Positions 13,246-27,400 of a stretch of DNA of 64,000 nucleotides are shown here, piece by piece. Numbering within the stretch: position 1 is the stretch's first letter; the number at the start of each line of letters is the position of its first letter. Under the pieces are notes generated by a model. The model saw nothing but the letters and a program-made list of their open reading frames with translations, searched no databases and had not been told where the DNA came from. The position numbers and the translations under genes were made by a program. Source of the stretch: Paralvinella palmiformis (lineage: Eukaryota; Annelida; Polychaeta; Terebellida; Alvinellidae); the NCBI GenBank assembly GCA_025642065.1, contig JAODUP010000714.1, positions 1 through 64,000 of the forward strand. The letters run 5' to 3'.

Positions 13246-15521
13246 GGCATCATTAATGCGATATAATACTGTGTTATAAATATGTTGACATGTATTGTTA
13301 AATGTTATCTGATAGTGATATTATATTTTATTTTCTAGTCAATGAATCATCATTGGGTGGAAGGCAACTGTCCTGGCAAGTGTGACAGGTGTAAGAAGTC
13401 GATCAAAAGTTATAATGGTGTGACAGGTCTACACTGTAGATGGTGTCAGATAACGGTATGTTGTCACAGATGCCAACCATTACAATTTCTGCGATTTTTC
13501 TTCTTCGTTATGCTATTATGCTGGTACTCCAAAAACTATGATAAATGTGCCATTTCCCATAATAGTTCTGAGCGGTGCAGTTATTTTCCTGTCTTGGCGT
13601 AGACCACCTGACTTGAAAACCTTTGCTCGGCCAGCGAATCAGAATGGTGTTTCCTGATACAGAGATAGCCAAAACAATATGGCAGTGAGTGGTCGCACTC
13701 AAACAAATATTAGTTGTTAAAAGAGTTGTTAGTCAGTGATGATTCAAATTACATTGCCAGTTAGATGCAGAACCAACTATTTAGTGTAGCCACTGGTGGA
13801 TTTTAGGAACTGAACCAAGATACCAGTGATAGGCCTACTTGTCCTTGCTGCTGTTCTTTTCTTTCTAAAATTCCTCTTATAATCTGTATGGTTCATTGAT
13901 AATATATGGAGATATATGTTTGCAGTGTTGTTTCTATGACGTATTTTTGTGGAATTCTCGCAATATTTTAACATATGGTGCAAAATAAAAAAATCCCTGG
14001 TCACCACATGGAGCAGAATAAATCCCATGATGGAAAATATTGTAAGTGTTATACACATTAACAGTCTCCTCACTACATTTCCTTTATTAATGCTATACCA
14101 CTGGTATATTGGCTGGTAAATGTCCATTTTGAATTATGATGGTCATGTGACTCAAACCCTTTCTCCTGATTGGCCAGTTGTCTTTGTTTACGGTAAATAA
14201 AAGCACATGGTCTTGTTTATATGGTGGATTTCTCTGTCCCTTTGTTATTTATTTGTTGATCACTTTGTTTTATGCATTTTATGTTAATATTATGATACAA
14301 ATATGGATGTCATATATCATATTAACTGTATTGATACTTTTCTGAAGGAATAATATGCAATTTTTGTAACTTAATAATTGTGTTCCTACCTTAATCCTCT
14401 GTCTCCATCCACTGTTGAGTGTTAGAGGCTGTTGAACAGAATTAAAACTTTGTCTGTGGAACTCCCTTGGTCAGGAAAATCTACGCGATTTGATGATTAT
14501 TGCATGTGATGGCCCAGTACCCAAAGAATTTCTCCCAGGTCTATTGTTGATAAGTGGCCGGTATCTGGTAATGGTGGTCAGTGAGCTCCGGTGGCCTAGC
14601 GGTTAAGCACCCGGCACTCGGTGCCAACTGTCGCAGGTTCGAACCCCGTAAGAGGTCAAAACTTTACCAGGGATTAATTTCTCAGCTCACTACATCGTGG
14701 GTGGCTGACCACGTTAAATGACGCTGCCATCTCCACTGAATTATTTAAAATAAAGGGGGACGTAAAACACTGTGGCAGTGACCACCCTCAGGGTATTTCG
14801 GCTCCATCTTTCCGTACTGCTCCCCTGTGAGTGGTGGGGGAGGATGTTTCTCAACCACTCCAACATAGAGGCTGTGCTAATTAAGCGACAGCCTGAGGAT
14901 TCTCCCCAAACAACAAAGCCTAATGGTGGTCATCACCTGAACGGGCACAAGAAGAAAATTCATGGCCAGATTGTGGATATCACCAATAATTTATTAGCGG
15001 AAGAACTATGAACTGTTGATTATTGTATACTTGTATTGTGTTAGAGTGTGGAAATCAATACAAAAGGCACAACATGCATCTTCTCAGCAGAAATATTCCG
15101 ATACTTTCCTGGCTTAAAGGCGGAGTGTTTGCTACCTATCAAAACTCATGAAAAAGTGACACTCCATACTAGACAATGTTAGAACTGAAATAACATTGTA
15201 TACAATGTGATTTTTAACTAAATCAACTGATAAATAATACAACAATCCTATGAAGATGTTGGTATAGTGTAGAATATGTAGAGTAATCATGTACTGAAAG
15301 TGTAGACTTTGATCACTTAATTATTATAAAAATTAAATGTGGAAAAATCTGATTAAATGAAGAAAAAAAACAGTTAAACTTTTTTTAAAGGAATACCTAT
15401 GATGTTAAATTGCTTTGATATCGATATTCAAGTAATACGTCTATTGCTAACTGAGATTTAATACACATTACCTGAAAATTTCAGGTAATATACATATTAC
15501 CTGATTATATAGATTATACTG

Positions 15522-15564
<43 letters not shown>

Positions 15565-16236
15565 GAATAACCTAATTTCAACATTAACTTTACTACCTTA
15601 TAGCTCCATAATAAATGTGCCTCTCAGATGAAGCCTGAATGTGACTTTGGGCAATTTTATGAACATATTCTACCTCCTACAGCCATATGTCCTGCTGTAT
15701 TGGTAAGTTATAATGGTATATAATTAACATGTTTAATTTGTAATTAATTCATGATTGATCGGTCAGTCAGAATAACAATAATAATAATAAAATAGGTAGT
15801 CATCGACTTATGACCAGTCATAAGTCAGCCTATGTTATAATTACCTTATGTATATTATACTGTGTAATGATAATATAATTATATTTAAGTCATAAAACAA
15901 ACAGTCATAAGTTGTTTATGTCATAAGTCAATGACTGTCTGTATTATTATGTCACTTTTATTGCCTTTTTTGTTAGCTATTAACACTTTTTTAATACTAA
16001 TTGATACTACTACTACTAATAATAATAATACTAATAATAATAGGATCAACAACTAGAACATACCGTAGACATTTTTGAGTGTATACTAATATAGTTTAAT
16101 TTGTGTATGTGTGTTCTCTTTCTGTTTAGGAACGTCAACGAAACTCAGGCAACAGAAAAGAAAGTCGTTCTAGTTGTTCTCTAGAGAACCTTGTTGATGA
16201 TGCTCAGCAGACAGTTAGTATATATATTTATATTAA

Positions 16237-16283
<47 letters not shown>

Positions 16284-16591
16284 TAGATATATAGATAGAT
16301 AGATAGAGATAGAACTTGTCACAAGAAATATGTCAAGTAGATTTTGTGTAATGAATCCTATGTATTGATAAGTTGCTTTTTATGCCAGTGTTAGTGTGTG
16401 TGTGTAGGTGTGTGTGTCTGTGTGTGTGACTTGATTTACTTTCTATATTTATAGGGTCAGAGTAGTTCATTCCAGATAACTCCTGCTCCAAACACAATAC
16501 CATTGTTGATATTTGTTAATCCAAAAAGTGGAGGAAAACAAGGGGAAAGGTAATACATACTTCACTGTTTAACTATTATTAAGGAAATATT

Positions 16592-16631
<40 letters not shown>

Positions 16632-17908
16632 ATTGTTCTGTAATATAGGAGCCTTGATCAGTTTTTGATGTTTATTATCTCGTAATTGATGCATGTTTTT
16701 TGTGTTTTGTTTTAGGCTGATCAGGAAATTCCAATATGTGTTAAACCCACGTCAGGTGTATAATATGATTAAAGGTGGTCCTGCTACAGGGTAAGTGTAT
16801 CATTGTTTCTATTAATAACATTACTTTAAATATATCTATGTTATATCAGGGTCATATATATATATATATATATATATATACTTGGTAAATAAGATCAATT
16901 TTTGACCCTGGAATTCTTTCCTCAGACCATATGCCCACCGTTTAAGTCGTGGTCTACTTCTGGAGTATTGGCTTGCTGGTTTTAAAAATGTTTCCTGTCT
17001 AATGCTATGATTGAAATCCCTCAAAGTCAGAATCATTCTGGTCACCCGTGAAAAAGCTGACCCAGTCATAGTCTGGAATATCATGTGTAGCAGGAGAATT
17101 GTCATAGTAATCACCATAGCTGTCATTGTCTGCCACCTCCTCAGTTTCAGCAACACCTTCACCAAGAAAATATTCATACAGGGCATCAACATTAGTTCCG
17201 GAATACACTCCCATACCGTTTACACCCACCCGCTGACCATAGGAATCAATAGTCTCTTTAGGTTACTAGCAGCTGTCATCTAATTGTTTCATAGTTTCTG
17301 CCTTTCACCCTTAAATTCCTTGTTTAGTCATACATCCAACAGCTGCAGTAGTGATGTCCCCCCTTTTGTATGACGCCATGTATGAATAGATCTATAGATA
17401 CCAGATTTTGCTCCTAAAGTCCTCAAAAAGATCAAACACGGTTCATCACAACCTTTGATTTCCATTTGTAATTGTTTTGATGATATAATTAATAAACAAA
17501 CTTGTCACTGTCCAGTCTATCAGTAAACAATTATGAGCAGTGATTTATATTGTATCTCTAATCATTCGGAGGTACAGATTGGTAACGGAGTGTGACTATC
17601 AAGTATTATTACTTAAAGACCATCATGTTTGGAAAATCCTGTATCTAAAAATAATCATTGGCCTTGTAATTGTAATGAGTACTGATAAAATAATGAATCT
17701 CGTGATCAGAATTCCATGACGCGTACATTTCCAGAGTAAGAAGTTTGTGGATCATTAGTTTATCATTTATAAAAAATAAGATGAAATTAAAAGACACAAA
17801 TTAATCTGGCGTCCGTATAAGTCGAGGTGCTTCTGAGAACCCCTTTTACCTCCCAAACGAATAAACTTAACTACGAGTATTTATGGTCTGTGTGTGTGTG
17901 TGTGTGTG

Positions 17909-17963
<55 letters not shown>

Positions 17964-18404
17964 CACACATACACAAATATATGCTGATGTATATAGTTAT
18001 GATCAAACAGATAAAGATACTTGCAAAAGTTATGGGGGAACTAGAAATAACTAATTATATTTCTAACTATATCTAATCTGAGTATATAAGTTACTTAACA
18101 TAAAAAGTAGAGTAATTAATTATCTTATATTATATAAACTACTGATGGCTTTCTTTTCTTTTACAGACTTCAATTTTTTAAAGATGTGCCAAATTATCGT
18201 ATATTAGCCTGTGGAGGTGATGGTACTGTAGGATGGTTATTAGATGCCATGGGTTAGTTTTAACACTCTAGATTGTTTGTTAATTAGTAAAAGTGCCCTC
18301 TTTGTTTATTAGTGAGATCCTTTTGTCATTAATTTTGTATCTCTAGTCTGTAGATTTTAGTTGATTGTAGTAGTCTATCCTATATGTTACATTATGTCAT
18401 AGTT

Positions 18405-18447
<43 letters not shown>

Positions 18448-21400
18448 TAATAAGATTAACATTATTTTACAGATAGATTAGGTTATACAGAAAGACCACC
18501 TGTTGCTGTATTACCTCTAGGTACTGGTAATGATTTAGCTAGATGTCTCAGATGGGGAGGAGGTATGTCCAGAAAAACAATTAATTTATTACCGTAGTTA
18601 AGCCATTGTTTACATATTTTCTATATTATTTGTCTAATTTATAATTAGCTTTATCTTGTCAGTAATTGTACATCACTTATTAGTATGTTATTCAAATAAA
18701 TATGATTATGAAACAAATATCTAAGGACCTAACATTACATTTAATTTGATTTTAAAAGTTTCTATTTACTATGATTCGCTCTGGTTATTTTTAATTTATT
18801 CCCATTTGTTTGTTGCTGGATGACAACAAAATCTCATTAAAGGTTTTAGTTGGTAAAACTGTTTAACGAGAAAATGGAGTTCTTTGGTTAATTATTGTAA
18901 CTGAAGCTGAGAAATAATTTAGGATTTACAGTCTGTCTAGTATAATGTGCTGTTACTGTAGTACAGTCTGTCTAGTATGATGTGCTGTTACTGTAGTACA
19001 GTCTGTCTAGTATAATGTGCTGTTACTGTAGTACAGTCTGTCTAGTATGATGTGCTGTTACTGTAGTACAGTCTGTCTAGTATGATGTGCTGTTACTGTA
19101 GTACAGTCTGTCTAGTATAATGTGCTGTTACTGTAGTACAGTCTGTCTAGTATAATGTGCTGTTACTGTAGTACAGTCTGTCTAGTATGATGTGCTGTTA
19201 CTGTAGTACAGTCTGTCTAGTATGATGTGCTGTTACTGTAGTACAGTCTGTCTAGTATGATGTGCTGTTACTGTAGTACAGTCTGTCTAGTATAATGTGC
19301 TGTTGCTGTAGTACAGTCTGTCTAGTATGATGTGCTGTTACTGTAGTACAGTCTGTCTAGTATAATGTGCTGTTGCTGTAGTACAGTCTGTCTAGTATAA
19401 TGTGCTGTTACTGTAGTACAGTCTGTCTAGTATGATGTGCTGTTACTGTAGTACAGTCTGTCTAGTATAATGTGCTGTTGCTGTAGTACAGTCTGTCTAG
19501 TATAATGTGCTGTTGCTGTAGTACAGTCTGTCTAGTATAATGTGCTGTTACTGTAGTACAGTCTGTCTAGTATAATGTGCTGTTGCTGTAGTACAGTCTG
19601 TCTAGTATAAAGTGCTGTTACTGTAGTACAGTCTGTCTAGTATAAAGTGCTGTTCTTGTACAGTCTGTCTAGTATGATGTGCTGTTCTGTAGTACAGTCT
19701 GTCTAGTATGATGTGCTGTTACTGTAGTACAGTCTGTCTAGTATGATGTGCTGTTACTGTAGTACAGTCTGTCTAGTATGATGTGCTGTTACTGTAGTAC
19801 AGTCTGTCTAGTATGATGTGCTGTTACTGTAGTACAGTCTGTCTAGTATGATGTGCTGTTACTGTAGTCGTCTGTCTAGTATGATGTGCTGTTACTGTAG
19901 TACAGTCTGTCTAGTATGATGTGCTGTTACTGTAGTACAGTCTGTCTAGTATGATGTGCTGTTACTGTAGTACAGTCTGTCTAGTATGATGTGCTGTTAC
20001 TGTAGTACAGTCTGTCTAGTATGATGTGCTGTTACTGTAGTACAGTCTGTCTAGTATGATGTGCTGTTACTGTAGTACAGTCTGTCTAGTATGATGTGCT
20101 GTTACTGTAGTACAGTCTGTCTAGTATGATGTGCTGTTACTGTAGTACAGTCTGTCTAGTATGATGTGCTGTTAATGTAGTTCTGTCTGTCTAGTATGAT
20201 GTGCTGTTACTGTAGTACAGTCTGTCTAGTATATTTTTTTAATACGTTTTCTTTTTTTTTGTAGTACAGTCTGTCTAGTATAATGTGCTGTTACTGTAGT
20301 ACAGTCTGTCTAGTATAATGTGCTGTTACTGTAGTACAGTCTGTCTAGTATAATGTGCTGTTACTGTAGTACAGTCTGTCTAGTATAATGTGCTGTTACT
20401 GTAGTACAGTCTGTCTAGTTATAATGTGCTGATTGGGATTAATTTGGGTTATCAATGGTCACATGAATATGTGCAGTTTCGTATAAAATTAAAACTACGT
20501 TATATCAGTGACCATTGATAATATTTTGGGCTCTGACAAAGTGTTCATATTTAGTTTAAAGTTTATAAAGGGCTATGATATGTAGGGGTTTATGATATGG
20601 AGGGGCCTATGATATGTAGGTGTCTATGATATGTAGGTGTTTATTATATGTAGGGGTTTATGATATGTAGGGGTTTATGATATGTAGGGGTTTATGATAT
20701 GTAGGTGTCTATGGTATGTAGGGGTCTATGATATGTAGGGGTTTATTATATGTACGGGTTTATGATATGTAGTGGTTTATAATATGTAGGTGCCTGTAAT
20801 ATGTAGGGGTTTATTATATGTAGGGGTTTATGATATGCAGGGGTTTCTCATATGTAGGATTTACAGCATATTTACCATAGAAAATCACTGAAAATTTTAT
20901 ATCCTTCATCCAAGTAATCAGGAACACCCCCCCGTGTTATATCTTATAATGGGCTTACCTTATAGTTATGGGTAGAATTGAACATAAATGTGAAACATAA
21001 AGTCAGAGAAACTACAAACACGTGATAGTTTAATGTTTTATTATATATAGTTAAAGGAACAGTTTATTGTCAGATATTGTCAATTTTTATAATAAACTAT
21101 ATCCAAATTACAGCTTCCTCAAATGATAGATTATATTACTCTAAAGGATGTCACTGGGATGAGGATCATATAGACATCAAGTTCCAAAATAATTAAGGCT
21201 CTGACTTATCTATCCTCTTGACCTTACCCGACCCCAATCTTAATGTACTAAATACTGATATAAATTAATTATTTAAATAAATCTGACTTCTCTGTAGATA
21301 GTTTGTGTTACAAAGGTACAAAAGAATCTTCATAAAGAATTTGATTAAATAGTTTTCTTTGACCATTTTATCAACATATTTGGAATAACTATTTATGATA

Positions 21401-24400
21401 ATAATCATAAATATATCTTATGGTCCAAAATTATATGTTTGGCTGAGGTTTATTTAAATTATTATAATGATCATATAAACATCTTGTGATATCTATCTCA
21501 AACAACATCTGAATTTAAAATGGTGTCCCCCACAAATGAGTTACTTATATAGACAATTAACCAGCAATTTTAACTGGATTATTTAATATCTAGTTTATGT
21601 TGGTTCATATTTTTGATATTATTTATAATTTGTGTGAACGTGTTTGTGTTAATCCAGAAAATTTCATTTGAGAGCAAACATTTTTCTGTATTAAAAATAT
21701 GAGAAAAATATGGATGATATTTGATACTCTGCGTGTACATCATCCTGTTATACGATGGTACTATCACTATGTGTATAATGTACAATTTATGAATCCTCCA
21801 ATTAATCCATACACAGTATCTGACTTTCTCCACAACCATCCACACTGTCACTAGATATCATATCAACACTACAGTACTATTTATTGGCATAATGGTTACT
21901 AGGAGGTTTCATAATTGTTTCTTTCATCATGTCTAACTTATATACCTGCAGATTATTATTGTCTATCTTTATCTGTTAATGACTGATGTATGGAACTGTT
22001 TAGTGACATTTCTTTTTCTCAAACTTTGATTTTAGTGAAACTGAAAAAAATGATATATTTCAAAATTATACTTTCAGAGTTACAGTTAGCATATTTAGTC
22101 TGTTTTCTGAATCGTGATTATTTTGAAATTGTAGAAATTTATGCCCCAAAAGTTGTACCCTAATGTCATTAATATTAGCTCCTCATCAATAAAGAGCTTG
22201 TTATAGTGCATTAAGGTCAACTATGATATGGTGATATGACACAATGATACCATTCAGGCCATTACATTAACATCAGGCAAGTGGGCCCCAAAATCCACTT
22301 GCCCTGACCCAAAGTTCACTTACCCTGATTTTTTTTGCGAATTGTTTTATAAATTAACAGGTATTTATAGATGTATAAGACAAATTTATGTAGAAATTCT
22401 CACTTGATGGCAGTAGTTTGCACTCTATTATAGAATGATTCAATGACCCCTGGTGCCACCATATGGCTGAATTTCACACTATAGTCTCTGGTTAAAAGTC
22501 TAAGAATCACTGTGTTACATGGCAATTTATGTGTGTAGTGGCCGATAAAAGCTGTATTTAGGCTATTTACCAGCTATATTTTTAGTCTATTAAGGGTATG
22601 GGATCTCCAGATAATAATTTAGCATTTAATAGGATTGGCATAGACTTCATCCAATAGATATATGGTTACTAAACTAAGTAACCTTCAGCGTGATTTGTGT
22701 GGCTGTCATGGTCCAGTCTAACCTTTGGCATCTGACATGATGAGACGAATGGATAAAGTCAATGATCACATAGATTATAATTCAATGGGTGATTCCTATT
22801 ACTGTAACATTGGTATTTATGTATGATATCTTGTATTGAAAGTGAACTGTTTTATTTTCTGAATCAGCCATTCGTGCAATGTTTACTATATGTAAAGGTC
22901 AGAGGTGTTAATAATCTAATGTAATAAAAACATTATTTAATAATATAAAGGTGATATAGATATGATTGGTTCCCAGGTACAAGTAATAAATAATAAAAAC
23001 ATTATTTAATAATATAAAGGTGATATAGATATGATTGGTTCCCAGGTACAAGTAATAAATAATAAAAACATTATTTAATAATATAAAGGTGATATAGATA
23101 TGATTGGTTCCCAGGTACAAGTAATAAATAATAAAAACATTATTTAATAATATAAAGGTGATATAGATATGATTGGTTCCCAGGTACAAGTAATAAATAA
23201 TAAAAACATTATTTAATAATATAAAGGTGATATAGATATGATTGGTTCCCAGGTACAAGTAATAAATAATAAAAACATTATTTAATAATATAAAGGTGAT
23301 ATAGATATGATTGGTTCCCAGGTACAAGTAATAAATAATAAAAACATTATTTAATAATATAAAGGTGATATAGATATGATTGGTTCCCAGGTACAAGTAA
23401 TAAATAATAAGTTGTCCTTTTCTTCTTCATTAAATTTTTTATTTAAATTCATTAAAATCAATATAATAATAATAGTATTTTATATAGCGCCTTATTCAAC
23501 TGAAATTGCTCTAAGGTGTTTAACATTTAAAACACAATTAAAACATATTCTCAGCTCATATAGATCAAATAAATTTCATACATAATAAACTGTTTAAAAT
23601 TTTAAATACACCAATTTAAATAAATGGGTTTTAAGAACCTTACAAAATATGTCTCTACTTGCTGCGAGTTTAATGTGGTTTGGCAACTCGTTCCACAGTC
23701 TGTGAGCTGATGCTCGGAAGGATCTCTCTCTCTCCGTACATTGCTGTATGACTTCTTGGTACCCTGAAAAGTGAATAGGACTCAGATCGGAGCATTCTCA
23801 CTGGTATATATTTTTCGATCAGATCGCTCTCATACAGTGGTGCTATTCCATTCAGTACTTTGAATGTATGAAACAGGATCTTGTACAGTGATCTAAAACG
23901 TATGGGAAGCCAGTGGAACTGGAACAAAGCTGGTGTTATATGTTCCATTTTGTCAGTGTGTGTCACCAGACGTGCAGCACAGTTCTGCACTCGCTGTAGG
24001 TGGTTTGTCAGAGAGACGGGTATATTATATAACAATGAATTGCCGTAGTCAAGTTTGAGAAATAATAAGGGCTTGTACTAATGTCTTATCATTTATGTTC
24101 ATATTAATAAGTCCTATTTTTTGTATTTGATAATAACAGGACTTACATATAGAATTAACCAGCTTCTCCATTCCTAGAGTATTATCTAATATAAGACCTA
24201 GATTTCTTACAGATATGGAAGAATTGATATAACTGCATCCTACCTTAATGCAAAGATTCTCAGCTTTCTTTACATGTTGCTTGGATGAGAAACAATTAAT
24301 TGTGTCTTGTCCTTATTCAATTTCAGTATGTTGCTGTTCATCCAAGTACTTATGTCTGCAATACAAGCTTCAATTGAAGATGAAATATCATTCCATTTAT

Positions 24401-27400
24401 CACATGACTTCAAAGTCATGTACACTTGTGTATCATCGGCATAATAATGATATTTAATATTATACCGTTTAATAACTTCACCAACTGGTTTGGTATATAT
24501 ACAGCAATTCTTTGGTCCTAAAACGGATCCCTGTGATACACCAAAAAGAAGACTTATATCTAGTGATGTTTTATCGGTGATTGAATCACACTGAGTTCTG
24601 TCAGTGAGGTATGACTTTACCCAAGTTAAAGCCTTTACCTTGATTCCAAAGGAAAATTCTAAATGCTTCAGTAGAATTGGGTGATCAATTACGTTGAAAG
24701 CTGCAAATAAATCAAGCATAATTAATGCAGTCATGGATCCTTCATGAAAAGGACATTCAGCTAATAGTTTAATTTTAAAATCATTTATTTAATCCACTGA
24801 AACCTATGACAAAAATTCCCCTATGATTCAACATGAATAATGAAGGCTTAGCTGTGTCATTAATCTGGAAAGATAGGTCTGCTTAATCATTTGGTTATAT
24901 CCTGATAAATATTATGTTAAACCTTTTGGAAAGACATAATCATTCAGCTGAAATACATCTCAGTCTTTCTGTAATATGAAATATTTTGCTGAAAGATTTC
25001 CAGTATTTGTCATTAGTAAAAGATAGCCATCCCTTATTAACATTGGGGGCCATAGCTGTTTCTAACCCGAGACCTCAGTTGGTAACCGATGCAACACATT
25101 TCACGAGGCTCGGTATATTGGTGGCTGTAAGGCCAAACTGTCCCAAGCTTAATTGCCTATGCACCATCTTACTGTCACTGAGCCACTACACAAAGTGAGT
25201 AGTTTGGTGGCATGTGGTGTTTTTTTTAATAAAACTACAGCCCCAAGACAACAGTGTCGCAATGTTGCCTAATCTCGCTCCATGATTGGCTGTTAAATAT
25301 AACACTAGTATAATAGTTAAGTAGCAGTGCTCACATTCCTAAATGTACTGATAGATCATATTAACTAAGTAACGGGTGGGCTTACAGCGATACAGAAGCT
25401 GACAGGCCGTCAAGTTGAAAAGGGAACAACTATCGTGCCTTTGATACCTGATTGTCACATGGGCTGCAAGTGATAGGTTATTTTCACTTACCCGAACTGA
25501 ATTTTTACTTGCCCCGGCCAAGTCGTCAACTGTAATGTTATGGCCTGTCATTCTGTACTTGAAAACCACTGCCGTGTAGCATCAGTAATAAGGTACTATG
25601 CTCTCTGATCCTGATGCATATATTATCTCTCTGATCCTGATCCACGTATCATTATTTCTCTATTATCAGGTTATGAGGGTGAGAGCATTGGTAAGATTCT
25701 CCAGAAGGTATCCCATAGTGTTGTGGTGATGTTAGACAGATGGCAAATAGAGTTCTCTGGTCCAGAATCTGATGACGGTGAGGAGGAACAGGGAGACCCA
25801 ATCCCTTATAACATCATCAATAATTACTTCTCTATTGGTGTGGTGAGTGTCTATTGGTGTGGTGAGTGTCTATTGGTGTGGTGAGTGTCTATTGGTGTGG
25901 TGAGTGACTATTGGTGTGGTGGGTGTCTAGTGGTGTGGTGAGTGTCTAGTGGTGTGGTCACTGTCTATTGGTGTGGTGTGCTCAGTGTCTATTGGTGTGC
26001 TCAGTGTCTATTGGTGTGATGAGTGTCTATTGGTGTGGTGTGGTCAGTGTCTATTGCTGTGGTGTGGTCAATATCTAGTGGTCTGGTGAGTGTCCAGTTG
26101 TGTGGTCACTGTCTAGTGGTATGGTGTGGTGGGTGTCTGTTGGTGTGGACAGTATCTAGTGGTGTGGTGTGGTGAGTATCTAATGGTGTGGTCAGTGTCT
26201 AGTGGTGTGGTTAGTGGTGTGGTGTGGTCAGTGTCTATTGGTGTGGTGTGGTCAGTGTCTAGTGATGTGGACAATATCTAGTGGTGTGGTGTGGTCAGTG
26301 TATATTAGTGTGATCAGTGTCTAGTGGTGTGGTCAGTGTCTAGTGGTGTAGTGTGGTCAGTGTCTAGTGGTATGGTGTGATGTGGTGAGTATATTGGTGC
26401 GGTTAGTGTCTATTGGTTTGGTCAGTGTCTATTGATGTGGTCAGTGTCTAGTGGTGTTGTGTGTCTAGTGGTGTCGTCAGTGTCTAGTGGTGTGGTCAGT
26501 GTCTAGTGGTGTGGTCAGTGTCTAGTGATGACTTGTGGTTTATAATGTTTTTATCAAATGTTATTATAGGTCTCACTTAACTGTATAATTATTTTATTGT
26601 GTGATCATCATTTGTCAGAACTTGTATAATTACTAAATAACTTTGTTATTTATACATTATTAATTAGTGACATATGTCCAAGAAGTAGGTCTTTAAATTG
26701 TACTATCTTTTGTTTTTAAATAGATTATGGTAGTATCAGTTTAAAAAGTTGATTTAGTTCTTCAAAGTTCATAAGCTGTTGTAATTAGTTTTAGTTTGTA
26801 AAGTTATTTATAAAACATTTACATTAGCACTCGTGTTTACGTGTAAATGATATATAGTTCATAGAGTGTATCTATATACTACAATATATTATCAATGTTA
26901 TTGTATTTGTTTATTCCTTGTTCAGTTATTAATTATGTTTACGTTATCTCATCTAATATCTAATCTCAATAGAGATATGTATATATCAAATATGTTAATA
27001 TAACGAATTCATCCTAAATTGGGATGACGAGATCTTTATTTAAAGGTTCATCCTGTCTCATCATTAATTATCTAATTTATCCTCTACTGTTGTACCGTTA
27101 TCATTCAGGACGCGTCTATTGCTCATCGTTTTCACATCATGAGAGAGAAACATCCAGAGAAGTTTAACAGCAGAATGCGTAACAAATTATGGTACTTCGA
27201 GTGCGGTACCTCTGAGACACTGGCAGCTACTTGTAAGAATCTTCATGAAGACATTGACATAATGGTAAGTGATAGATAATAGGTACTATTTTGATAAAAG
27301 ACTATTTTAACGAGATATTTCTCGCAGAGAATTTTTTAAACCACGCCCATAAATTTATGATATTAACAACATCTGGTGTATTGTCACAGCGATGTTCAAA

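Noticed and set aside
13342..13602. Extension of the second C1 exon past 13455
   Set aside because: The reading frame simply runs through the donor gtatgt into the intron. The next C1 residues are in the exon at 15604 with matching phase.
13480..14140. Possible transposon between the C1-2 exons
   Set aside because: Sequence is somewhat GC-richer than the flanks, but I found no inverted ends, RT motifs or tail to support an element.
18928..20440. Possible CRISPR-like array
   Set aside because: Units are contiguous 35-bp tandem copies with no unique spacers, in a eukaryotic intron. It is a satellite.
22908..23396. 162-codon minus-strand open frame
   Set aside because: It is the translation of a 69-bp tandem repeat whose length is a multiple of three. 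The residues repeat every 23 with no variation and there are no gene signals.
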